NCBI RefSeq assembly: GCF_014268785.2
Contig: NZ_JABWRD020000002.1
Location: 402,501 to 466,500 of the forward strand
Reading direction: 5' to 3'
Origin: Pseudomonas shirazensis
GTDB lineage: Bacteria > Pseudomonadota > Gammaproteobacteria > Pseudomonadales > Pseudomonadaceae
DNA length: 64,000 bases
This document shows, in pieces, positions 16,871-28,800 of the stretch. Position numbers and translations under genes: made by a program. Under the pieces are notes generated by a model. The model was not told where the DNA came from. It saw nothing but the letters and a program-made list of their open reading frames with translations, and did not search any database. Within the stretch, counting starts at the first letter, position 1, and each line of letters opens with the position of its first letter.

Positions 16871-19800
16871 ATGGACAACATCGTCGTTGCCGACAAGCAA
16901 ACCGCCGCCGTTACCCAGAACGCTTGGGGCAATCTGAGCCTGAAAGGGCCGGGCCTGGTGCAGATGCCAGTGCCGCCAGGCGAAGTGGCCACCGTCACTC
17001 GCAGCGGCCAGGACCTGATCGTCACGCTCAAGTCGGGCGAAAAGGTCACCATCGGCAACTTCTTTGTAGTCGACGCGGCGGGCGAGCAGAGCGACATGGT
17101 CTTCGTCGGCGAAGACGGCACGCTCTGGCACGCCCAGTACAACGCAGAGGCCTTTACCGGTTTCACCTTCGAGGACATCGCCTCGCTGGATGAGCTGATG
17201 GCCGGGGTCGGCGTTGCCGGCAGCGGGACCAACACCTTTGCCATCGCGGCCCTGGGCTTGCTGGGCGCCGGCGGCGCTGCGGCGGCAGTCGGCGGTGGCG
17301 GCGGCGGTGGCGGTGGCGGTGGCAGCAGCGGTGGCAGCTCACCGAACCCAGGCGACACCACCGCCCCGGCCAGCCCGATCGATCTATTGGTCTCGCCTGA
17401 TGGCCTGCGCCTGAGCGGCCGGGGCGAAGCCGGCACCACGGTCAACATCCGTGACGCGGCGGGCAACTTGATCGGCACCGGCACAGTCGGTGCCGACGGC
17501 CGTTTCGATGTCACCCTGAGCCCGCCACAAACCAACGGCCAGGCGCTCGAGGTGACCCTTACAGATGCTGCCGGCAACACCTCAGCGCCTGGCAACACCA
17601 CAGCCCCGGACATCGATACGCCGCCGGTCGACACCACTGCGCCGAATGCGCCAACCGATCTGGTCATCGCCGGCACCGGCAAACAACTGAGCGGTCGCGG
17701 CGAAGTGGGTACCACCGTGCAGGTGCGCGATGCTGACGGCAACCTGCTGGGCAGCGGCACCGTCGGCGCCGACGGCACCTTCCAGATTACCCTCGACCCT
17801 GCCGTGCTCGACGGCAGCACGTTGCAGGTCACCCTCACCGATGCGGCCGGCAACGTCTCCGCCGCCGGCAGCGTGGTGTCGCGCGACCTGCTTGCACCTG
17901 CGCAGCCCACCGACCTGCAGCTGAGCAACGGAGCCACCCTGACCGGTAAAGGCGAGCCAGGCACCACGGTGCAGGTCCGCGACGCCTCAGGCGCCCTGAT
18001 CGGCAGCGGCGTTGTGGCTGCCGACGGCAGTTTCAGCCTGACGTTGAATCCGCCCCAGGCCAACGGTGAAGCGCTGGACGTGCGCCTGGTCGACGCCGCC
18101 CAGAACACCTCGGCGCCACTCCAGTTCAATGCCCCCGACACCACCGCCCCAGCCGCAGTCAGTGGCCTGGTTGTCGGTCCGGATCGGCAAGTATTGGGCG
18201 GCCGCGGTGAGCCCGGTGCCACGGTCGAAGTACGCGACAGCAATGGCCTGCTGCTCGGCAGCGGCACAGTAGCTGCCAACGGTACCTTCCTGATCGAACT
18301 CAACGGCGCCGTGCAGCCAGGCGAGCGCCTGAACGTGGTGCAGACCGACGCCAGTGGCAATGCGTCAGCGCCGCTGCCGTTCGATGTGCCCCTTACCGCC
18401 ACCCCGCTAAGCCCGAGTGACCTGAGCATCGCTGCCAACGGCAGTTCGCTCAGCGGCAGTGCCCCGCCTGGCAGCCGCATTCAGGTGCGTGATGCCAATG
18501 GCAACGTGATCGGCAGCGTCGTGGTCGGCGCCGAAGGCACCTTTATCGTGGTGCTCAATCCAGCGCAGGCCAACGGTCAGTTACTCGACGTAGTTGCCCT
18601 TGATGGCAACGGCGGCGTGTCGCTGCCGGTGCAGATCAGCGCACCGGATATCACCGCGCCCGCTGCCCCCAGCCAGCTTGTGGTCAGCGCTGATGGCAGC
18701 CAGCTCAGCGGCCGCGCCGAGCCTGGCAGCACGGTGCGAGTGGTGGGCGCCAATGGCGTTGAACTCGGCACAGCTGTGGTCGGCCCAACCGGCGTGTTCA
18801 CCATCGCCCTGAATCCGGCCCAGGTAGACGGCGAAGCACTGCAGGTTACCGCCACCGATGCCAAGGGCAATCTCTCTGCGCCCGGCAGTGTCAGCGCACC
18901 CGACCTGGACAGCCCCGACACTACTTCACCAAACCCGGCCAGCGGACTCGCTATCAGCGGAGACGGGCGTACGGTATCGGGTCGCGGCGAGCCTGGCAGC
19001 ACCGTCAAGGTGCTCGACGCTCAAGGCAATCTGCTCGCGATCGGCACCGTCCTGGCCGACGGCAGCTTCAACCTGCAACTGCCTGCCGCCGTTACCGACG
19101 GCTCAAGCCTGCAAGTCACCCTGACCGATGCCGCAGGCAATGCCTCGGCCCCAGCTACGCTGCTCAGCCCTGACCTGCAGGCCCCCGCCCAGCCCACCAA
19201 CCTCAGCCTGAGCGCTGGCGAGACCCTCAGCGGCAGCGCCGAGCCAGGCGCCCGGGTCGAGGTCCGCGCCGCCAATGGCGATTTGCTCGGCAGCGCCATC
19301 GTGGCTGCCAACGGCACCTTCACCCTGACCCTCAACCCACCTCAGGCCAATGGTGAAGTGCTCGATATCCGCGTCATCGACCTGGCCGGCAACGCATCGA
19401 CGCCGCTGGCTTACGACGCCCCGGACATCACTGCGCCAACGATCATCAGCGGCGTGACCGTGGGCAATGGCGGTCTGACCATTGCCGGTCGTGGTGAAGC
19501 AGGTGCCATCGTCGAGGTGCGGGATGCCAATGGCGCCCTGCTCGGCACTGGCACAGTCGGCGCCAACGGCACCTTCCTGTTCGATCTGGATACCCCCGCC
19601 GCTGCGGGCCAGGCCATCAGCCTGGTGCAGAAGGATGCCGCCGGCAACACCTCGCCGGAACTCGACCTGACCGTACCCAATACGCCCATCCCAGCGACCC
19701 CGAGCAATCTCAGCCTGGCCGCGGACGGCAGCTCGATCAGCGGCAGTGCTACCCCGGGTACGCGGATTGACGTTCGTGATGCCCAAGGCAATGTCCTGGC

Positions 19801-22800
19801 GAGCACGGTGGTCGGCGCGGGCGGTACCTTCACCCTGCCGCTGAACCCGGCGCAAGCCAACGGCGAATTGCTTGACGTGGTTGCGGTGGATGGCGCCAGC
19901 AGTTCACTGCCAGCGCAGATCACTGCCCCGGATATCACCCCGCCAGGCGAAGCCAGTGACCTGCAGATCAGCGCCAACGGCGTGATCCTGACCGGCCGCG
20001 GCGAAGCCGGCACCACAGTAGAAGTGCGCAACGCTCAGGGCAATTTGCTGGGCACTGCGCTGGTAGGCGCCAATGGCATATTCACCGTCACCCTCGCCCC
20101 CGCCCAGACCGATGGCCAGGTGCTCGACGTCGAGCTGCGCGATGCGGCGGGCAACGAGTCCAGCGCCAGCGCAACTGCGCCGGACCTCGACGGCCCGTTG
20201 CAACCGGCGCAGATGGCACTGGATATCGCCGGCACCCAACTGACCGGTGTCGGTCAGGCCGGCTCGCTGGTCACCGTGCGGGCTGCCGACGGTACCGTGC
20301 TGGGCAGTAGCACGGTAGGCGCCGACGGCAACTTCAGCGTGACCCTCAACCAGCCCCAGCGCAACGGCGAGAAACTGACCGTCGAAGCCACCGACAGCCG
20401 CGGCAACAGCGCCGGTCCGGTCGACTTCACTGCGCCCGACACTCAGGCACCGGAGCCGATCAGCAATGAGGCGATCAATGGCACCGGTAGCCAGATCACG
20501 GGCCTTGGCGAACCTGGCGCTACCGTAACCGTACGCGCCGCTGACGGTACAGTGCTCGGCAGCGCGGTAGTGCAAGCCAACGGCGGCTTCACGATTCCCC
20601 TCAGCCCAGCCCTGAACAACGGCCAGGCACTGACCGTCGAGCAGCGCGATCCGGCGGGCAATATCTCCACCACAGTGCCCGTCACCGCCCCTGACGGCCA
20701 GGCCCCCGATGCGCCCACCGGCCTGGTATTGGCGGCGGACGGCAGTGTGCTCAGTGGACGCGGTGAACCCGGCAGCGTCGTCACCGTGACCGGCACTGGC
20801 GGCGTCATCCTTGGCAGCGCAACCGTACAGGGCGATGGCAGCTTCCAGATCGCCCTCAACCCCGTCCAGCTCAACGGCCAGACTCTGACCGCCACGCAAA
20901 AGGACCAGGCTGGCAACATCTCCGAGCCGGACACCCTGACCGCGCCAGACCTGCAAGCCCCTGAAGCTGCTCAAGGGGTGCAACTCAATGCGGGCGGCAA
21001 CCTGATCAGCGGTCAGGCCGAACCCGGCACGACGGTTCAGGTGCGCGACCCGAACGGGGACCTCATCGGCAGTGTGGTGGTGCCTGACAACGGCAGCTTC
21101 AGCCTCCAGCTCAACCCCGTGCCGGTCGCGGGCGAGCAATTGTCGGTAACTGTCACCGACCTGCAAGGGCAGACCTCCCCGAGCGTGCCGATCAACGCCA
21201 TCGACACTACTGCCCCGACCCTGCCAACCGGCGTGCAGGTCAACGCCGATGGCACCCAGGTCAGTGGCAGGGGCGAAGCGGGCAGCACGGTCGAAGTACG
21301 TGACGCTGCCGGCACTGTGATCGGCAGCACCACCGTGCCACAAAGCGGCGATTTCAGCGTCATTCTCGACCCAGCGCAGAAAGACGGCCAGGGCTTGAGC
21401 GTGGTCGCCACCGATGGCCGCAATGAATCCGCTGTGGTGCCAGTCACCGCGCCCGACCTGACCCCGCCAGCCCTGCCCATCGGCGTCAGCGTGGCCAATG
21501 ACGGCAAGGTCTCCGGCACCGCTCCAGGTGCCACCGAGGTGATCATTCGCGATGCCAACGGCATCGAGTTGATCAGAGGGGCTGTCGAGGCAGACGGTAG
21601 CTTCAGCGTGCAGCTGCCAGGCAGCCAGAACAACGGTCAACCGCTGCTGTTGGAGGCTGTCGATGCGGCAACCAACACCAGCCCGGTGCTGCCGATCACC
21701 GCCCCTGACACCACCGTACCCGCAGAAGCGACCGATATCAGCGTCAGCCCTGATGGTACCAGCGTCGGCGGCAACGCCGAGCCCGGCAGCACGGTGGTCG
21801 TGCGTGACGCCGACGGCAAGGACATAGGTAGCGTGGTGGCAGGCCCGGACGGCAGCTTCGTGGTGCCGATCAAACCGCCGCTGGCCAGCGGCGACAGCGC
21901 CTCTGTAGTGGTCAAGGACCCGGGCGGCGAAGCCAGCACACCGCTGGCCGGCCCGGATGGCAGCGAAGTCGCAACACCGACCGACCTCGACCTCAGCGCC
22001 GACGGCTTTGTCCTGACCGGCATGGGCACAGTCGGTGCACTGATCACTGTGACCTCCGCCGGCGACACCCTGGGTACTGCGACGGTGGGCAGCGATGGTA
22101 TCTTCCGGGTGTTCTTCAGCAACGCTCAACTCAACGCCCAGACTCTGCAGGTCAACGCGCGCTTTGGCGCAGGCAAACCTTCGGTACCGGCTATCGTCAC
22201 GGCTGAGGACACCACGGCGCCTGAAGCGCCAACACAACTGGCGATTGACCGCAGCGGCAGCCTGCTGACAGGTAGCGGCGAGGTCGGCGCGACCGTTTCG
22301 GTAGTGGATGCCAATGGCACCTTGCTCGGTTCGGCGACGGTCGCCAGCACCGGCCTGTTCAGCATCAGCCTCACTCCGCCACAAGCCAATGCGCAGTTGT
22401 TGACCGTCACCCAGAGCGACGCCAGCAACAACGTTTCGCTGGCAGCGACGACCACTGCGCCAGACCTGCAAGCGCCCCTGGCGGCCAGCGGCGTCAGCCT
22501 CAATAGCGCAGCTACCGTGGTCAGCGGCCAGGGCGAAGTCGGGGCCATCGTCACCGTGCGCGACGCCAGTGGCGCTGTGCTGGCTACCGGTACCGTCAAC
22601 CCGGCCGGCCAGTTCCAGATCACCCTGCCGGCAGCGCAAACCAGCGGCGCACCCCTGCAGGTCACCCTGAGCGATGCGGCTGGTAATGTTTCTGCCCCCG
22701 CCAGCCTGGCCACACCGGATCGCACGCCACCTGCGGCGGTTACCCAAACCGTGCTCAGCGCCGACGGCCGTCAGCTTTCCGGTCTGGGCGAAGCCGGTGC

Positions 22801-25800
22801 CAGTGTCGAGGTGCGCAACAGCGCCGGGGCCTTGCTCGGTACCGCCACAGTAGGTGCCGATGGACGCTTCAGCGTGCTCTTCAGCACCCCACAGGCCAGC
22901 GGCCAGCCGATCGGCGTGACCCAGCACGACGCCGCGGGCAATACCTCACCCGCGACCTCGGTCAACACGCCTGACCTGACTCCACCGGCACCGCTGACCA
23001 ACTTGATGCTCAACAACAATGGCCTGACCTTGACCGGCCTCGGCGAACCCGGCGCCAGCGTCACGGTGCGCGGACCGGATGGCACCATCATCGGCAGCGG
23101 CAACGTCGCCGCCAACGGCAGCTTTACCCTGACCCTGGATAACGCACAACTCAACGCCCAGCGCCTGAGCGTTACCCAGAGCGACGCCAGCAACAACACC
23201 TCAGCGCCTGTGGCCGTGACAGCTCCGGACCTGACCCCTCCCGCAGAGCCTGCCAATCTGCTGTTGGCCAGTAACGGCGTGCAACTGAGCGGCACCGCCG
23301 AGGCGGGCAGTACGGTCACCGTCCGCGACAGTGCCGGCAATGTTCTCGGTAGCGTGGTTGCAGCCAGCAATGGCACCTTCCAGGTCACGCTCAACAGCGT
23401 CCAGGCCAACGGTCAGACCTTGCAAGTGACCGCCACCGACGCCGCTGGCAACGTGTCCCAACCCGGCAGCTTCACCGCGCCTGACACTACCCCGCCCGCC
23501 GCCGTCGCCAACCTGGCCGTGGCCGCCAATGGCGCCAGCCTGGCCGGCACCGGCGAAGCTGGCGCAACGGTGGCAGTGCGGGCAGCCGATGGCACCTTGC
23601 TGGGGACCGGCACAGTGGCTGCGGACGGCCGTTTCACGGTCAACCTGAGCCCGGCGGCAATCGTCGGCAGCAATCTCAGCGTGGTACAGAGCGACGCCAG
23701 CGGCAACGCCTCGCCCGCCGAAACCGTCACTGCACCAGGCAGCCTGGCGCCGGATATCCCCGGTAATTTGCTGCTGGCGGCAGATGGCCTCAGCGTGACC
23801 GGCAGCGGCACTCCCGACAGCACGGTCACGGTGTACGGCCCAGGCGGCGCAGTGCTTGGCACTGCGGTGGTAGCGGCAGGCGGCACCTTCACGGTGGCGC
23901 TCAACAGCGTCCAGGCCAACGGTGAAACCCTGCAGGTCAGCGCAGTCGGCACCGACGGCAGCGCTTCGCTGCCGGCCACCCTGCAGGCGCCGGATACCAC
24001 TGCGCCGCAGCCACTCAGCGAACTGCAACTGGCCAGTGATGGGCTGACCCTCACCGGACGTGGCGAGCCCGGCGCGCGGGTCAGCATCAGCGGCCCTGGC
24101 GGATTGGATCTGGGCGAAGGGGTGGTCGGCGCCGATGGCCGGTTCAGCCTGCAACTGACTGCTCCGCAGCGCAATGGCGAGGCGCTCAGCGCCAGCCAGA
24201 CCGATGCCGCCGGCAACGAATCCAACAGCGTCAACCTGACCGCACCCGATCTGCTTGCCCCGAACGCACCGGGCAACCTCGCCGTCACTGGCGGCGGCAC
24301 GCTGCTCGGCGGCACCGGCGAGGCTGGCAGCAAAGTCACTGTACTGGCCGCTGACGGCAGCGTCCTCGGCAGCGGCATCGTGCGTGACGACGGCAGCTTC
24401 CAGGTCTCGCTCAATCCGATCCAGGCCAACGGCCAAAGCCTGCAGGTCGTGCTTACCGACAACGCCGGCAACCAATCGCCGGCGGCCAGCACCACCGCGG
24501 CCGATATCACCGCACCGGATGCGCTGACGGCGCTGGCGATTGCCAGCGACGGCGCGACCCTGACTGGTCGCGGCGAGGCCGGGGCTACGGTCAGGGTCAG
24601 CGGCCCGGATGGCGCGCCGCTGGGCGAAGCACTGGTCGATGCCAACGGCTTCTTTACCCTGACCCTCAACCCTACCCTGGGCAATGCCGAACGGCTCAGC
24701 CTGACCCAGACCGACCTGGCCGGCAACGTCTCTGCGCCAGCAACTCTCAATACCCCTGACTTCACCCCGCCGGCGCAGCTCACTGCGGTGACTATCAGTA
24801 CCGACGGCAGCATGATCGCGGGCCGCGGTGAAGCCGGCGCAACCGTCACCGTGACCGATGCCAACGGCTCGTTGCTGGGCACCACCAAAGTGCTTGCCGA
24901 CGGCAGCTTCGAGATCATGCTCACGCCCGCGCAGATCAACCAGCAAGTGCTCGCGGTGCAACAGGCCGATCCGCCCGGCAACGTCAGCCAGCCGGTCAGC
25001 GTCGAGGCACCTGACCTGACCCCGCCTGCGGCACCTGTGCAACTGCAGCTGAATGCTGATGGCAGCGAGCTCAGCGGCGTCGGTGAGCCAGGCAGTACCG
25101 CCAGGGTATACCTCGGCAGTACTGAAATCGGCACCGTGCAGGTTGGCGACGATGGCCGGTTCGTGGTGGCTTTGAGCCCGTCGCAAAATAATGGCCAGCA
25201 GCTCCAGGTGACCCTCGAGGATGCCAAGGGCAACTTGTCGCCAAGCACCCCGGCGACCGCTCCGGACACCACCCCACCGCCTGCAGTCAACGCTACCATC
25301 AACGCCAGCGGCACCCAGTTGAACGGCACCGGTGAGGCCGGCGCGCGGCTGACCGTGCTCAACGACAAGGGCGATCTGGTCGGCCAGGGCAACATCGGCG
25401 CCGACGGCAGCTTTGTGCTGAACCTGTCACCGGCGCAACTGAACGGCCAGGTGCTGAGCATCGTTGCTCAGGACGCGACCGGCAATCCATCGCCGGCCTT
25501 CGCCGTCACCGCACCTGACCTGACCCCGCCGGCGCAACCCACAGGCCTCAGTGTCAGCGCTGATGGCACGCTGCTCAGCGGGACTGGCGAGGTCGGCAGC
25601 TTTATCACCGTACGCGCCCCGGACAACACCGTGGTCGGTACTATCGAGGTGCCTGCGGGCGGGAGCTTCAACGTGGCGCTCGACCCGGCGCAGAACGACG
25701 GCCAGGTTCTCCAAGTGGTTGCCACTGACGCCTCTGGCAATGCCGCGCCAGCGGTCCCTGTCACCGCTGAAGACAACAGCCCACCGGCGCCGGTGAGCAA

Positions 25801-28800
25801 CCTGGTGATCGACGCGACCTACAGCGTGATCAGCGGACGCGGTGAGGCGGGCGCCAGTGTGATTGTCACGCAGAACGGCGCGAAGATAGGCGAAGGCACC
25901 GTGCTCGCCAATGGCACGTTCCAGTTTGCGCTCGATACCCCGGCGCAGCCAGGTCTGCTAGTAAGCGTGGTGCAGACCGATGCCGCCGGTAATCCGTCGG
26001 CCCCGGCCGACTACACCCCGCCGCTGATCCCGCTCACAGAGGCCCCGCTCAATGTCGTACTGGCCGGTGATGGCCTGACGCTGACCGGCACCTCTTCTCT
26101 CGGCGCCATCATCACCGTGTCCAACGCTGCCGGTCAGCCCATTGGCTCGACCATCGTCACTCAGCTGGACGGCAGCTTCACCGTGACCCTGAACCCGGCG
26201 CAACGCAATGGCGAGCTGCTATCGGTAACCGCCGACGCAGCCGACGCCGGCGAATCGGCCCCGGTCATTGTCCAGGCTGGTGATACCACTCCACCTGCGA
26301 TACCGGTAGTCAGCGCACTGTCCAGCAACGGTCTGGTCCTGACCGGCACCGGTGAGGCGGGAGCCACCGTGTTCGTACGGGATACACAGGGCAATCTGCT
26401 CGGCAGTGGCCAGGTCAACGCCGGCGGCGCCTTCAGCATCAATCTCAACGCGCCGCAGCTCAATGGCCAGATCCTTGAGGTCAGCCAGCGCGACGCTGCC
26501 CTCAATCTGTCCGACAACATCGGCTTCAACGCTCCTGACGTGCAGGCGCCCAACCCGCCAGGCAACTTGCTGGTCAATGGCTTGGGCACCCAGCTAAGTG
26601 GCACGGGCGAAATCGGTGCCACCGTTAGCGTGTTCTCGGCTACAGGCACACCGCTGGGCACCGCCGTGGTCGGCCCCAACGGGCAATTTACCGTCAATCT
26701 CACCGCTACCCAGAACGACGGCCAAGTGCTGACCGTGCGCCAGGCCGACGCCGCTGGCAATATCTCCGGCACCACCACCATCGGCGCGCCGGACACCACG
26801 CCACCGCCCGCCCCCACCGCCACCATCAATGCCGCTGGCACCTTGGTCAGCGGCGCCGGCATCGCTGGCAACAAGATCACCGTGCTCGGCGGCGGCGGCG
26901 TAGTGCTGGGCAGCGCCATCGTCGGCGCCAACGGCCTGTTCGTGGTCAGCTTGCTGGCGGCGCAGGTCGACAACCAGGCCTTGACGGTCAACCAGAGCGA
27001 TGCCGCGGGCAATACCTCCGGGGTGGCCCTGACTGCTCCGGACATCACGCCACCCGCCATCGCCAGCAATTTGGTGATCAATGCCGATGGCAGCGTCATC
27101 ACCGGGCGCGGCGAGCCTGGCGCGACGGTGACGGTGCGCGGTCCCAGCGGGGTCGTTTCGCAGCCCGCTACGGTCAATCCGGACGGCACCTTCACGGTCA
27201 CCCTGAGCCCTGCCCAGGATAACGGCCAGGCCCTTTCGATCACCCTTACCGACCCGCGCAACAACGTCTCCGCCGGGGTTGCGCTGATCGCGCCGGACGT
27301 CGACGCCAACGCGCCAGTCTCGGCCAGCGACAATCTGGCGGTAGCCACGGTGAACCTGGCCCCGGTCATCACCACCAAGACCTTCACCGACAGCTTCAGT
27401 ACGCTGTTGTCCGGCTTCTCGAAAACCTTCACCTGGACGGTCGCCGCCGGCACTACTGCCGACCCGACCCTGACCCTCAGCACCAGCAGCGCCCTGGCCT
27501 TGCTCGACGGCGCGACCTACACCCTGCAGGTCAAGAATGCTGCTGGCGCCTGGGTCACCCTCGCCACCGGCAACAGCCAGGGGCTGCTCGACCTGATCCT
27601 GCTGCCGCTGGGCCAGGGTGTGCGGGTCAATATCGGTGAACTGCTGGCGGGTGACTACCGGCTAACGGTCAACAGTACCGGTATCGGTCTGCTGACCACA
27701 GTCACCACCAGCCTTGACGTGCAGTCCACCAGCCTGACCCAGTTCACCGGCACCGGCACGCCGACCACCGGCAACGTCCTCAGCGACCCTGGCACCGATG
27801 GCAGCGTCGACCAGACCGGCCCGGACAACGGCGCGGTGGTGCAGGTACTGAAAAACGGCAGCTACGTCTCCGCCGGCGCCGCCACCGAAGTGCAGGGTCT
27901 GTACGGCACCTTGCTGATCCGCGCCGATGGCAGCTACAGCTATACCCCCAACGGCAGCCCGTCGAGTGTGGGCAAGGTCGATGTGTTCAGCTATCAGTTG
28001 CTGCATGCCAACGGCCTCAAAGACACCGCCAATCTCTACGTGCGCATCGACAGCCCACAAGCCACCGAGATCTGGAACGACAACAACTACAGCGCGCCGG
28101 CCGCCGTGGTCGACGCGGTCAACGACCTCGACAGCACCGGTATCAGTCTGGTCAACCGTGAAACCAGCGGCAGCGCCAACCTGGCTAACCTGAGCTTGCC
28201 GCTGATTGGCAACCGCTCGGTGACGTCGGCAACCAATACGGTTGCGGTCGATACCACTGCCGACCTGCAGGTAGTGCTCAACTCGAGCAATCTGCTCGGG
28301 CTGCTCAGCGGCACCAAGATCGAGCTGCTCAAGCTCAACCCGGCAACAGGTCTGTATGTAGTTGAGCAAACCGTTACCGGCGGCTCACTGGTCAGCCTGC
28401 TCGGCGGCGGCGCAGCGTACACCTTCCAGGACAAGGGGCCAGGTTCGTATCAGATTCGCGTCAGCGCCGGCGGCATTGGCCTGGCCGCTTCGATTGCCAC
28501 CACTATCAACACCACCACGACCTACACCAAGGAATTCGTAGTCAGTGGCTACACCCCGGTCAGCGGCAACCTGCTCAACGACACCACCGGTACCGGCAGC
28601 GATACCCTCGGCTCCAGCCTGACCGTGCTCAGCGTGCTGGTGGCGGCCAACACCTATGCCATCCCCGGCTACAACGGCATCAGTGTTACCGGCACCTACG
28701 GCACGCTGCTGGTGCAGGCAGATGGCAGCTACAGCTATACCCTCAAGCCTGGCCTGAGCGCAGCCGTGATTGGCCAGCAGGACACCTTCACCTACGAATT

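Noticed and set aside
16901..16912. TAAV near the LapF N-terminus as a LapG site
   Set aside because: LapG sites are TAAG in a helical retention module; this stretch is at residue 11 in a different type of domain.
17354..27295. Possible CRISPR or recent tandem duplication in the repeat array
   Set aside because: Repeats are 255 bp, coding, diverged and in frame throughout, unlike CRISPR or young satellite repeats.
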